64,000 nucleotides of DNA, from the NCBI GenBank assembly GCA_016808115.1, contig JAEQBH010009475.1:20686-84685 (forward strand). Direction: 5' to 3'. Below are positions 24,118-35,713 of the stretch, one piece after another (the first letter of the stretch is position 1; every line of letters starts with the position of its first letter). Both the position numbers and the translations under genes were made by a program. Source of the stretch: Tetrastigma voinierianum (Eukaryota; Streptophyta; Magnoliopsida; Vitales; Vitaceae). The notes beneath the pieces are model-generated. The model saw nothing but the letters and a program-made list of their open reading frames with translations, ran no database searches and was not told the origin of the DNA.

Positions 24118-24780
24118 TAACAACAATTTATTCTGCAAATAATAATAGATGATGAAGTTATTAATTGGTTGCTTGGCTAGCTTTATAGTCAATTTTCAAT
24201 TATTGAATTATAATTTATTAAAACTCGAAGCAACAAAATGTTATTGAAAATTATATTATAATATATAGGTTGATGAAGTTATTAATTGCCCATTTCGCTT
24301 GAGAGTCAATCTCCAATAATTGAATTAAAATTTATTTTGATGATCGCTGAATCTAGATGATATTGAAAGCCATTACCGAAGCTTGTTGCTAGCTGTACAT
24401 TATACCACGGGTGATGGGTAGTGGTTGAAGCGGCCATAAAAATCTCTTCACATTTGTTATAGATCATGTGCTCATACTCATCTCAGAACAATAACATGAA
24501 TGTTCTTATCTATCTAAAAGTCTTATGATATGTTCAACTACCATATGAATGTTCTTATCTAGCTAAAAGTCTTAACTACCTTATTTTCATATATATGTGT
24601 CAAAGTAAACTCTTTTTTTTAATAAAATTGATTTAGCCAATTCTTCAAGTTTACTCAATTTGGTCTCTCCATGTCATGTAATTATACAACATAAAAGAGA
24701 TTCTCATTTTAATATAAAACAAACTGTTTAAAAGCCATAATGACGTTGCGACTTTTGCTAAAATGAAGCAAATAGTCAGA
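24118..24780. other. Spacer after the tandem array
   Basis: The first 140 bp or so (to about 24,260) matches 32,490-32,640, including AAGCAACAAAATGTTATTG. A 24-bp-scale repeat, CATATGAATGTTCTTATCTA-like, occurs twice around 24,495-24,570. No gene. Confidence 0.5.
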
Positions 24781-26900
24781 ACCCGAGAAATTTCATTTTT
24801 TTAAAAAAGAAACGATAATTTTATCGAAATAAAGATGCGCTAAAACTTAAAATTTTCTGTATCTCGACGATTTAAACGAATCACCGCTCGAATCGCCTCG
24901 AACATGCCTACCCCATCGACCCTCGTCGATTCCGGCATTAACTCGGGAATTTTACATTTTTCGGTACATGCGGCCGACACACGCACACGACTGCGCGACG
25001 CTACGTAAAACCTAACGTTGGAAATGACATTACGACAAAAAGCCACGTATGCAAGTGAATGCGCGCCACATTTAACCTCACATCTCATACGACGCAATAA
25101 ATCTAATGTTAAAAATAAATGAAAAACAAGCTTAAAAACAATTGCATTTATAAGAATGAGGAGTGAAGCCTCCTTTCGACCCATACGGTCACGCGCCCAA
25201 AAAAGATGAGAATGAGAGAAAAGAACGGTAGTTATAAAAACAAGAAGCAAGAATCGAACAAACAAGCAGCAATAAAGGATAAGAAGAGGCAAACGAGTTT
25301 AAATTCAAAAATATCTGGGGAACCACATACTGGAGAGCAGTTATAAAAAAATAATAATAAGCCGAAGAGAAAGCGTATGAACAAAAGGCAAGGCAAGAAG
25401 AAGAGAAAAGAAAAAAGTGAAAGTCATTCACTTTACAAAGCAGCTCATTGCCGCGAGCCGGCAGACTCGAGCACCAAAGTTGGTCTATTCTACGGCGCCA
25501 CGAGTATACTCAAGAACGTGAAGGATTCGTGCTGCTTCACGCCCAAGAGGCAGGCTCCTACCGCCTTTTTATTACACAGAATGGCCGTGGTGGGTCAGAT
25601 CCACCATAGGACCGAAGTTTTCGCCATGAGACTATTTTTCAATACCAGATCGTTTTGAAGGTCAGATCCGCCGAATTTTTTGTTCGACTGTTGGAAAATG
25701 CATGTTAGACTTAATCGCAAGTGTGTTTTCTGGACGTTTCACGACGATTTTGAGGCTGGGTTTTGATTTCCGGACCGCTGTCCAAAACTGCAAAATTGCA
25801 ATATATATATTCCGGTGTTGGGGGCTACCGTATCCATGGGTGATAAGTCCGGGACCGAAGCCGGACTGCTATGGATTTTATGGGGAATTGTTCTTCGAGA
25901 TAGTTTTCGGGCCATGTTTGTGGCTAAATTTTTAGTCGTTAAAATAGAGACTAAAATTTCTGGACTAAGTCTGTGATTTTATTACGGCCGAGAATGGTTA
26001 TTTTATGTCGTTTTCGTTGCTATCATACACTTAATAACATGCTGAATATGTGTCAGATATGTTAATATATGTGTATTTAAATGTATTAACATACCTGGAC
26101 GCTAATTATATATGCTATTACGAGACTTGGCATGAAGTACGATTGAGTAGAATGTTCCACAGAATACATGATCACATGTAACACGAACCTCGCACGCAAG
26201 ATTAAGACGCATGCACGCGACATCGCGACATACGCACGCGCATTCGGCATGCGCCACCCATCATCATCGCTGGATTTACCTAGTAGCGAAATTGCATTTC
26301 GACAACGTCCAATGTATGTCTAACGGTTAAAAAATAAAATAAAATAAATAAATATAAATAATGCTACTATTGGCGGAAAGCAGTTGGCGACCGTTAACCC
26401 CCCGCGAAAAAGCCTAAATGCACAGCAGACCGCGCGCTGATCCGAAAAAGTCTCCGTCATCCGTTACACATACCTACCACGACATCACATGCACTCGGTC
26501 ACATGATAGTGAAATGTGGATTAATCCAGTGACGGCCGCCTACTCCAAGACTGCATCGTACTGGCACCGACGGCGCCTCGATACACTTTACCATCTGGTG
26601 ATACCACGACGGTTTCACACTCGACATACGCGACGCGGCGAAATGCGGAAATGACTCGATAGTGGGCACGACGACATTTCACGCACTCACATACGACATC
26701 TCACGCATGACTGGACTTGGGAGCGTGATTGCTGCGCGACTCATTGCACGCAAGACTAGACGAAAGAAATTCTCGCAGAGCTCATTTCACTCGCGCTGCC
26801 ACTCGTCGTAGACCCCCTTTCAGTACAAGGTCCGACGCAGCTGGGTCGAACGCATATGGACCGCATATGGATGAAAGCCGATGAGGCTTTGTTTTGTTTT
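24781..26900. other. CpG-rich unidentified block
   Basis: It has a conspicuously higher density of CG dinucleotides (for example 24,880-25,090 and 26,170-26,760) than its AT-rich surroundings. A 150-residue minus ORF (24,840-25,292) and plus ORFs at 25,377-25,658, 25,702-25,935 and 26,418-26,654 show no domain I recognise. The minus ORF starts with a leucine-rich segment, but its compositional match to the DNA bias suggests chance. It may be a decayed LTR of another retroelement class or part of an unknown gene; I cannot decide. Confidence 0.35.
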
Positions 26901-27334
26901 GTTTTTTACTATATATTATATTCGAAAGGTAACATGTATACCTACAGATAAAAGCGATCGAATCTGGACCGCTGACAAATAGTCTATCATATATTTTTGT
27001 ATATTTGGGAATTAAATATGCAGAAATTGGTCTCAATATATGAGACAAATGAGTGTGATATTGAGACACTCGATATCCACAGGTTTTCGCAGGCCGACGG
27101 TTGTCAACTTAATTCCCGGATAAAAAGGCACAAGAGTTACCAATTACGCCTTAACAATGATATTTTTTCTTTATATCAAAATTTTAGCACTTATGACATT
27201 TCTCACGAAGAGTTAAATTTAACATAAACTTGAAGGATGAACTAAAATCAATATTTGTTTTTAAAAAAGAGGTTATGAACTCATAACTTATATTTTCATG
27301 TCAAAACATTTATTTAAATAATAAAATAATAGTC
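26901..27334. other. Spacer before Copia element 2
   Basis: AT-rich, with no recognised gene. Small ORFs on both strands overlap each other and carry no motif. Confidence 0.5.
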
Positions 27335-27634
27335 TGTTACACCTAAAGTTGGTTCTTTTTCCACCATCGACCTACGATATATGACCCACCCCAGCAGCCC
27401 ATAACCGATCCTAGCGGGTATGTAATTTCGCTCCTCATGCGACGCGACCTTACGCCGTGCGTATTTTCAAGTATATAAACACAGCCAGGTTTATTATCTA
27501 TCCGTCACACTCGTAATTTCTCTCAAATCGATACCGCGTCGCGCTCGCGGCTTTGTCCCGCGCGGTTTCAACGTGAAATCTACGTTTTTTTCCTTATTTT
27601 TCGTATTTCTTTTATCGTGCCTTTGATCATAACA
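27335..27634 (+). repeat. 5' LTR of Copia element 2
   Basis: About 300 bp from TGTTACACC to ATCATAACA. It is collinear with the 3' LTR: TATATAAACACA, GGTTTATT..CTAT, CGCGGTT, TTTTTCCTTATTTTT and TTGATCATA occur in the same order. It is about 70 bp shorter than the 3' LTR and noticeably diverged. Confidence 0.75.
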
Positions 27635-27646
27635 AGTATTAGAGCC
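27635..27646 (+). other. Primer-binding site of Copia element 2
   Basis: AGTATTAGAGCC follows the LTR end and matches TGGTATCAGAGCC (initiator tRNA-Met) except at its start and one internal base. Confidence 0.6.
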
Positions 27647-27670
27647 ATTAGGTTTTTCCGATTTTATCAA

Positions 27671-28365
27671 TGACAACCATGAACAAATTCTTGTTGGATT
27701 GCAAGCACTCGCATTTTCGTCAGGCAAGTTAAGACAGTCAGGCTCGCGCAAATGAATTTGATGAAATGTTGGGAAATGACAAGATGCCATCATCGTTGAC
27801 AAAAGAGAAGAAAGAACGTAAGGATTATAAAGCACTATCTCAAATTCAGCTTCATTTATCGAATTAGATTCTACAAGACGTTTTGAAGGAGAAGACTACC
27901 GATGAGTTATGGCTGAAGTTGGTGAGTCAGTATGACTTAAAATTTTAAGAGTAAGTTGTACTCAAGCAAATGATTGTATTCACACCAGATATATGACGCC
28001 TTTAGAAGATCATCTTATGACCTTTAAAGAAATTGTTGCAGATCTAAAAACTTTGGAGGTTAAATATGAAAAAGAAGAAGATCTAGGGTTAATGTTGTTG
28101 TGTTCGCTTCCTAATTTGTATGCGACTTTCAGAGATACGATTTTATATAGTCGTGATACCCTAACCCAAAATGAAGTCTATGGGGCTATGTTTTCTAAGG
28201 AGAACAAGAAAAAATGTAGGGCTCAAGCTTATGGAGATAGCCTATTTGTACATGTGTAGGTCACAAGAGAAGAATTCGTGAAGAACAGAGGAAAAGGTCA
28301 AAACTGTGAATTTAATAAAACTGCAATTACTGCAAGAAAAGGTCACATCACAAGGAGGTTTCAAG
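27671..28365 (+). pseudogene. Copia element 2 gag (broken)
   Basis: The likely start is ATG 27,671 (MTTMNKF). It is followed by DKMPSSLTKEKKE, QIQLHLSN and TTDELWLKL. A 267-nt open frame (27,993-28,259) then carries TPLEDHLMTFKEIVADLK, LMLLCSLPNLYATF and SRDTLTQNEV, the standard second half of a UBN2 Gag. A zinc knuckle begins CNYCKK at 28,322; its histidine-cysteine half is shifted. Stops after LHLSN and in the middle break the protein. Confidence 0.85.
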
Positions 28366-28489
28366 TCGTGCATAATAAGGAGAAGAAATTTGGGAAAAAA
28401 CAAGGAGAGAAATCTTAGAAAACTGCGAGGCCACGTCGCGGAATCAGATCATACTAATGGAGAACTTTTTGGTCATACAGACATGATTT

Positions 28490-28730
28490 GAGAGCCGGTG
28501 AAATTGATTTTAGATTCTCTGCACGCTTCACATGACTCCTAATCGGGACTGACTCTCTACATACGAACCTGTGCATAAAGGTATGGTTTTGATAGGTAAC
28601 AATGCATCTTGTAAGATAAAGGTGTATTGGGACAAGCCAGATTAAGATGTTTGATGGAGAGTTTGTACTCTGGTGATAAGTCGACATTTTCTTGATTTGA
28701 AAAGGAATTTGATATCCCTAAGTACTCTTT
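28490..28730 (+). pseudogene. Copia element 2 protease (broken)
   Basis: LILDS at 28,503-28,517 is the start of the aspartic protease active site. The glycine-cysteine that should follow is displaced. GNNASCKIK-like and MFDGE pieces downstream fit the rest of the fold. Two or more frame changes occur. Confidence 0.6.
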
Positions 28731-28768
28731 GAAGAAAAGGGTACAAATACACTAGTGAAGGTGGAGTT

Positions 28769-29500
28769 TTGAAGATTATAAAGAAGCGAACCCTACAGAT
28801 GAGGGGTCATCAGCACAACCATGTTATATGTTCTGCAGGTTCTACTGTTACAAGAGATGTTGTTGTTGCATCTCGTTCATTATTAGAGGATGATATACGA
28901 GACTTTGGCACATGCGCCTGGACACAAGGAGGAAAACTTATATGGCAAAGTCGAGCAGAATAGGACTTCTAGATGGGCGTAAAACAAGCAAGTTACGCTT
29001 TGTGAGCATTGTGTTTTCGATAAACATGTCGGTAGTTGGGACTTTCTTCTTAATTCATAAGTTAAAGGAGCCGCTGACTATCTACATTCAAACCTTGGGG
29101 GACCTCGCAAAAGTCTCTTCTATGGAGGTACTACTTCTATGTTGATAATCATAAATAATTTCTCACTTAAGGTATGGGTATTCTTCTTGAAACAGGAAAG
29201 TGATGTGTTTTCAACATTCAAGGATTGGAAGACAATGATTGAGAAGCAAACAGGGAGGCAGGTGAAGTGTTTTCGCACTGATAATGGGTTGTGGTTTTGT
29301 TTTCATGAGTTTAACACTCTTTCCAAGGAAGTTAGGAATTATTAGACATCGTACGCTTCATCGACTCACAACATAATGGTGTAGCTTGAGCGTATGAATA
29401 GGACTTTGATGGAGAAGGTCATATGCATGCTCTAATGCTCAATAAGTCTTTAGGCAAAGTCACATCCACTCGTATGGTATTTCCGATCAATCGTTTCCTC
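28769..29500 (+). pseudogene. Copia element 2 integrase (broken)
   Basis: The GAG-pre-integrase part reads VASRSLLEDD and a displaced HMRLGH-type segment near 28,900-28,930. The catalytic core has LHSNLGGP near 29,085, where asparagine replaces the expected first Asp. RTDNG is intact at 29,274-29,288 (second Asp), and the NGVA..ERMNRTLMEK region (29,379-29,418) holds the Glu. A frame of 68 codons (29,139-29,345) spans the middle of the core. Confidence 0.8.
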
Positions 29501-30099
29501 CCTTAGTTGCTATAGAGAAGAAGATTCTCTAAGAGGTATGGTCTAGTAGTCTTTACTTATTCAAATTTAAATTTTGATGTTTGCATATGCCCATGTTGAT
29601 AATGGAAGTTAGAACCTAGATTAATGAAGTGTATATTTCTTTGGTTATAAATCTGGTGTGAAAGGCTATAAATTGTGGTGTTCGTAAACAAAGAAATTGG
29701 AAATTAGCAAAGATGTGATTTTTTATGAGACTTCCATGATTCAGGTCTTAGCTTCTAAAGACTCTAGTGTTGAGACTGTGTAGAGAGTTGATAAACAGGT
29801 GGAGTTTTAGACTTGTTTGGTTCCCAATTTAGATGAGCAAAGTGCTCCTACAAATCTTGAAGTTCCAGCAACAAAGATTCTATCATAGAGATGTAGAGAG
29901 GAGGATTCATTAAGCCACCACATAAATATGGTGAAGCTGATCTGGTTGCATATGCCTTGAGTGTAGTAGATAATATTAAGTCCAATGAAGAGCCATCCAA
30001 TTATGAAGAGGCAGTAAGTTGCAATGATTAAGGTAAGTGAATGATTGTCGTTTAAGAAGAGATAGAGTCCTTTTCATAAAAATGAGACATGAGACGTGG

Positions 30100-31495
30100 T
30101 GAGGCTACCTGAAGAAATCCATCTGATGCAAAATGTGTGTTCAAGAAGAAAGAAGGCACACGGGGAGTTGAGAATGCAAGGTATAAGGCAAGACTAGTTG
30201 CAAAAGGTTATGTCAGATTCCAGGTATTGACTTCACATATGTATTCTCTCAAGTGGTGAAGCATAGCTCAATTCGAGCTTTGCTTGGGATTGTGGCTTTT
30301 CATGATTATGAACTTGAGCAGATGTATGTGAAGATTGCATTTTTACATGGGGAGCTTGAGGAGGACATCTATATGTAGCAGTCAGAGGGCTTACAGCTTC
30401 AGGTGAGGAGGACTATGTTTGTTTACTTAAGAGGTCTCTTTATGGTTTGAAACAGTCTCCTAGACAACGGTATAAGAGAATTCATTCATGATCTCTCATG
30501 ATTTTAAGAGGAGTAGCTTTGATAGTTGTGTCTACTCTCAAACGATGCAATGATGAGTCACTTCAGATCTACTCTTATATATTGATGATGATGCTACGTA
30601 GCCAAGAGTAAAGAAAATATAAGAACTGTAAAAGCGCTACTTAATAATAAGTTTGAGATGAAAGATCTGGGAGCAACCTAGAAGATTCTTGGGATGTTGA
30701 TTCTGAGGGATAGAGTGGCAAGAAGGTTATCCTTGAGTCAGAAATAATATATTGAAAAGGTGCTTCGTAGGTTCAACATGCAGAATGCAAAGCTTGTTAC
30801 TACTCCACTTGCAGCTCATTTCAGACTTTCATCTATCCTATGTCCACAGTCAGATAAGGAGGTTGACTACATGTCTAGAGTACCACATTCTAGTGTCAGG
30901 CTATTTTGATGTATGCCATGGTGTGTTCGCGTCCATATTTGGCCTATGCGCTAGCGCAAATACCAAAGTATATGGAAAACCTATAAAGGAACATTAGAAA
31001 GCGCCTGCGGATCATGATACTAGCGTGATCCGTAGTGTTTGCTTGTAGTTCGTAAGACTGTAGATGGAGTTGCGGTATTGACTTAATTATAGCCGGAGAT
31101 CCCCACAGATACGTGTTCACCATCGAGGTCAGGCTATTAGTTGTAAAGCTACTCTTCTACCACGCAGCTTTCTATTAACCACAGAGGTAGAGTACATGGT
31201 AGTTAGAGAAGCTTGTAAAAAGGGCCTTTGGTTGAAGGGATTGTTTGGGGAGCTATGATAAGTCAGCAGACAAGACATTGTTCAGGATAGCGAGTGCTTA
31301 TTTCACCAAAGATAAGATGTTTTACGAGGACGAAGCATATCGATGTGAGGTATCATTTTGTGCATGAGATTATTGCTCGTGGTGACGTTGCTGTGAGTAA
31401 AGTTGGAACCCAAGACAATCTTGTAGACATGATGACTAAGTCACTTCCTATAGCCAAGTTTGTGCATTGTTCAAACTCGTGGACTTATTGTTAAG
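30100..31495 (+). pseudogene. Copia element 2 reverse transcriptase and RNase H (broken)
   Basis: Readable in order are ARYKARLVAKGY (about 30,178), GIVAFHDYELEQMYVKIAF, FLHGELEEDIYM and SLYGLKQSPRQ (30,435-30,467). The catalytic YIDD (30,578-30,589) is a variant of YVDD. NNKFEMKDLGA, then RNase H near 31,050-31,200 with TTEVEYMV, and HIDVRYHFVHEIIARGDV at 31,339-31,392 complete it. Stops occur within FLHG..IYM* and elsewhere. The last frame closes at 31,494. Confidence 0.85.
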
Positions 31496-31597
31496 TTTTG
31501 CCCTATAGGGCTTTGTTGTGGAAGATGAATATGGTTTTGATCTTGTTTTGAGATATAGAGTTCGTTAGCATTTTTCTGTATGATGAAAATTCATGTC

Positions 31598-31608
31598 AAG
31601 GTGGAGAT
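31598..31608 (+). other. Polypurine tract of Copia element 2
   Basis: AAGGTGGAGAT directly precedes the TG of the 3' LTR, where plus-strand cDNA synthesis starts in Copia elements. Confidence 0.75.
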
Positions 31609-31982
31609 TGTTGTTTTGTGACCCAAATTTGGTTTTGGGGTTATGTCCAACTCGAAGGTCATGCGCGACTTTATTAAAAGAAAAAGCTTGAGAAAAATTA
31701 GAATCTGCTAGGGAGAAGAAGAGGCTAGCTCGTTGCTTCCAAGCCTATAGCCCTTAATTGATCTCTCTTAAGGAGGCGGGACTTGCCCTCGCAAAGATAG
31801 ACCTTTATGCCTTGGATATTTTGCTATATAAACACATTAAAGGTTTATTCCCTATCTCACAAGACTTTGTATCTCTCTTAAATTGATAGTGAAGTTTTCT
31901 TTATCTACCCGTGGCTTTTCCTCGCGGTTCATACAAATCTTCAGGTTTTTCCTTATTTTTATTGCGGTCATTGATCATACCA
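31609..31982 (+). repeat. 3' LTR of Copia element 2
   Basis: 374 bp from TGTTGTTTTGTGACCC to GATCATACCA. It contains TATATAAACACATT (likely TATA region) and CCTCGCGGTTCATAC, and is better preserved than the 5' copy. Confidence 0.85.
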
Positions 31983-34432
31983 AAGAGATTGCAACTTTAT
32001 TCTTTAGGAAAGATTGATTCAAATTACTTCAACTTTTAGGGTTAATGAAATGATTGGCCAATTTGAATACATAGAAAGACGTGGATGCCATGGCTTGGTG
32101 CGTAAAACAACAATGTAGATCTGACTTCAAGGAGGGGAGTGTGTGTGTGTGTGTGTGAAAGAGAGAGAGGTGTTACGCGCATATGCGCTCGTTGTGTGTA
32201 TGTGAAAAAAGTGTGAATAACTATAATTGATTTCTTATGAGTATAATTATACATTACTATTCTTGTAGAAGTTGATCAAATATAGAAATAATAAACTTAT
32301 AGTAATATATTCATACAAACTTGAGGGTGTGTATGGGAGTTGAGTTCCTACCGGCCAAACATTCTAATAAGTTTTTATATAATTCCACACACCTATAACA
32401 CGCCCAACTCCTATGCTGCACAATCGCACAAGGATATAAGGATGATGTTAGATGATGATGGTATTATTAAGAGTAATAACAATTTTTTTAAATAACAATA
32501 ATTTATACTGAAAATAATAATAGATGATGAATTTATTAATTGGCAGCTGCTTGGTTACAGTCAATTTTCAACTATCGAATTATAATTTATTAGAACGTGA
32601 AGCAACAAAATGTTATTGGAAAATCGTATTATAATCAAGTTAGTGATGGTTAATTATCGGGTTACACACTTAGCTCCACCTTAAGCCAAGTGGCGAATAC
32701 TTAAGCCAAGAGTTTTTAGTTGATCTCTAGAATAATGAAACTTTATCCAAGGACTCCACCTTACACACCGCACCAAGTAGTGTGGTGAAATGACAAACCA
32801 AACTCGTCGAACTTGGAGGAGGTTTATGATGGGCAGACATCTTAATTTAGCTACTTAAAGGTTGTATGCACATGAGACTACTGCTTAAGTGTTAAACAAA
32901 GTCCAATCCAAGTCAATTAAGGCACGTGATATGGGATATGGACTAACAAAGAGCCTTATCTTTCTCACTTGAAAATATGTTATCCAACTCATAAGAAGTG
33001 AACTTTGTTAGGCAAGCTTCGAGGCTAAATCTAATGTGTGTTTGTCAGAGTGATATCTTTAAAGAAATTTTGATATCAATTTATAACACGATGGAACAAA
33101 AGTTGTTTGTTTCAGTATACAATCTTCAAAAGAGTTTTTTCTAAGAGAAGACAAGGGGGGAGTAAGGTGAACTTGGTGAAGTTCAAAGCCAAGCCGAACA
33201 AACACACATATCAACCTACTTTAATCCAAAGGAATAAAAGAATTAAGGACACAATCCAGCAAGGTGAAGTAGTTTCGAGAAACATCTCAAAGTTTATAAA
33301 TCAGGTTAAGCTAGACATATTGGAAACCACCTAAGGCCATAAACCATCAATCAATAATTATAAAAACAAAGATTTTATTTTTCACATTTTGTAATATATA
33401 TATATATATTATTCCATCCTAAACTTTCGGGAGTCCTAAAGAAAAATGGCCCAACCACTAGTTATATGCTCAAAAAATCTAAAGATTCCATATTGTTTTA
33501 CTTAATAGGCCTCCTAGTTGTGGCAAAATAACCTCCATGGTTGCACAACATTGTATACATGCAATAGGCCTAGTCATGCTCCAAATCATTTGATCTCAGA
33601 AGTCTCTAAGAAGTCTCACATGCAACCAGTAAAACTCACATTATTTGATTGCAAAAGCTATAGACCAAAAACATGAAATAATAGGCACCATCCTCCTAAA
33701 AACTCAAACAAGCCTTGGGATGAATATATGCCCAAAACATATAATCTAAAAAATGGCACATCCGTAATCATCCATGCACCAAAACTTCCCACCAAATGGG
33801 AACCACATTCATTAAATCCTAATAAAATTTCATTGTCTTAAGATAGAATATAAAAGAGCAGCAAAGACATGTTATACATTGTAGTATAAAATTAATGTCT
33901 TAGAAAGTATCGACATAGGTAAATTCAAATATATATTTCTTTGCTATATTGATTAATGGAGAAAGGAATTGAATTAAAGGGAATTTTAAACAAAGGCTAA
34001 GATTCCAAAAGGACAAACATCAGCCCCATGATGGAATATCCGATCCCATACCGCGATAGATCTCCAAATCGCATCACAATTCGCTTGCCACTCTTTATAT
34101 TTTAAGATGCTTCTCCTTCTCCATCAATTGTTTTTTGTCGATGGCTCTAACATACAATATCGCTTTCCAAAGGGAAAAGATCGAAAACCAAAATTTCTAA
34201 TAGCGTTGATCTTCATCTTCCATTCAATCCCCTTAATCCAAATTTGGCGCCCGGCATCGGATCGTGCTAGCCAAATCACACAAAAACATAAATAGAGAAA
34301 AATGAAAGGACACAAGATTTTACGCCTCGATATCCTCGTATTCGAAATAAATTTTGAAGCCTTTTTGAAGAATGTTTCGAATTTTGAAACCCTATATGTG
34401 GTCGAGTATATGAGGAAACATACGTATGGAAA

Positions 34433-34433
<1 letters not shown>
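31983..34433. other. Spacer with one divergent 250-bp monomer and simple repeats
   Basis: No gene was recognised. A (GT)n then (GA)n tract lies at 32,139-32,170. About 32,215-32,640 is a single, diverged version of the 21.8-24.2 kb repeat, including its flanks. A short TA tract is at 33,392-33,410. The ORF at 33,107-33,334 (basic, 75 residues) and those near 34,107-34,315 have no known domain. Confidence 0.5.
32250..32640. repeat. Lone divergent copy of the ~250-bp monomer plus flank
   Basis: GTTGATCAAATATAGAAATA, then AGGATGATGTTAGATGATGA, then AATAATAATAGATGATGAA and AAGCAACAAAATGTTATTGG occur in the same order as in the array at 21.8-24.26 kb. Only one monomer is present, so this may represent the unexpanded state. 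Confidence 0.7.

Positions 34434-34500
<67 letters not shown>
34434..34500. repeat. (TA)n microsatellite upstream of NLR copy D
   Basis: About 66 bp of uninterrupted TA repeat ends less than 0.5 kb before the splice donor of D's 5' exon. It makes artificial ORFs on both strands that should be ignored. Confidence 0.95.
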
Positions 34501-34502
<2 letters not shown>

Positions 34503-34579
34503 AAAAAGTGGCAACTGGAGTAGAGAAAGGGCGATCACACATCGCCGAGATGTTGTGACATCTCACATTTGACATCGAT

Positions 34580-34921
34580 GGATCCTTTATTTAATTTATT
34601 TCCTTTCAAATCTCAGCTATTCGCCCTAATCTCTCCTTACCTTCTTCTCTTCCTTATTCTATACAGGGGTTTCTCCGTGACATCATCGCTGGAGACCACC
34701 ACTTGTGAAGAGATCTGATCGTATTTTGCTCTCTTCAAATCTCCATCTATCAGGCCCTAATCACCTTTACCCCTTCTTCTCCCTTTCCTAAAGTATTTTC
34801 CGTCGCGGGAGTCATATAACCGCCAACATCGTCACAAGAAAGCCGTGGATCGTAGCCTGATAATGATAGACAAGGCGTGGATTAGCAAATTTATGGCTAA
34901 GCAAACTAAAATCCCGAGAAG
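34580..34921 (+). CDS. Upstream (5') exon of NLR copy D
   Basis: A pyrimidine-rich leader ends in CCCGAGAAG/GTAAGT, a strong donor, 790 bp before the D start codon. The arrangement is the same as in A, B and C, where a 5' exon with a GTAAG-type donor lies 0.5-0.8 kb before the CC exon. No long frame is open in it, so it is more likely 5' UTR. The transcription start is not known. Confidence 0.45.
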
Positions 34922-35713
34922 GTAAGTTTAATGAATTAGGATTTTATTCTATTTTTTGCTTGTGGGTCGATAATATTATCATTCATAATGAATGAACAAT
35001 GAAGTTAAGTTAAGGAAGTAGAACAAATATTTGAGTGGAGATTAGGGGATGAAAATGGAAATCTAATAAATTTCTATGAATACTATGAAATAGATTTATG
35101 GCATCTTGAATCTCAGACAACCGGCTTGATTGCTTGAATCCCACATTTCCTCCCCATTGTGGTTTGATTTGGCCCAAATTGCATCAAGCTTTTCTTTTGT
35201 TTATTTGAAATCCATTTAGGTCATTTATGTTATTTCAGACTCTCTTTATCCTGCTTGGTTTATCAAATTTTTGATTTGTTCTTTTGTTTATCGACTCGCT
35301 TTGGTTTATGTTGCTGAATCTCAGATTATTTTTTCTCTTTTAAAGCAATTGGCTAAGTTTATTATATTGCATATCGAAATTAGTGGATGAAACTTGAATT
35401 CTTATTGCTTATGAGACAATTGTTAAATTTTATTACTAATAGATATATTTTGTGACCAAAGCTATTTTTCTCTCATGTTAAATATTAATTATATTATGGG
35501 TGATCAAGATCGGATTAAATTAAGTCCAGCTCATGCTTCTCTGTCATTTACATATCATAATAAAGTTTTTCCCATCCTTTAATCGAAGGGAATTTCAAAC
35601 CATCTGCTTACTTTTTGTATGTTATAGCTCCAAAATTTTTGAGTATTTCCTTATGGATTGAGAGAATCAGTTTCATCTGTCAAGGGAAGTCACTAAGAGA
35701 GAGCACAATTAGG
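34922..35713 (+). other. Intron in the 5' region of NLR copy D
   Basis: It starts GTAAGTTT. The acceptor lies somewhere in 35,640-35,713, for example after TCTGTCAAG, but cannot be fixed. The sequence is T-rich, as expected of plant introns. Confidence 0.45.

Larger units (their letters stand above)
27335..31982 (+). mobile_element. Ty1/copia LTR retrotransposon 2, nearly full length (4.65 kb)
   Basis: LTRs at 27,335-27,634 and 31,609-31,982 enclose gag, protease, integrase, reverse transcriptase and RNase H remnants on the plus strand. A primer site follows the 5' LTR and a polypurine tract precedes the 3' LTR. Its Gag and RNase H wording differs from element 1, so it is a different Copia lineage, closer to the Tnt1/Tork type by the HIDVRYHFV and GDVAVSKVGTQDN strings. 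No target-site duplication was found. All domains are broken. Confidence 0.9.

Noticed and set aside
24840..25292. 150-codon minus-strand ORF with hydrophobic N-terminus
   Set aside because: No recognised domain, no homologous copy in the window, low complexity at the start and overlapping frames on the other strand; kept only as part of the CpG-rich block.
27494..27835. 113-codon minus-strand ORF
   Set aside because: Antisense to the 5' LTR and gag start of Copia element 2.
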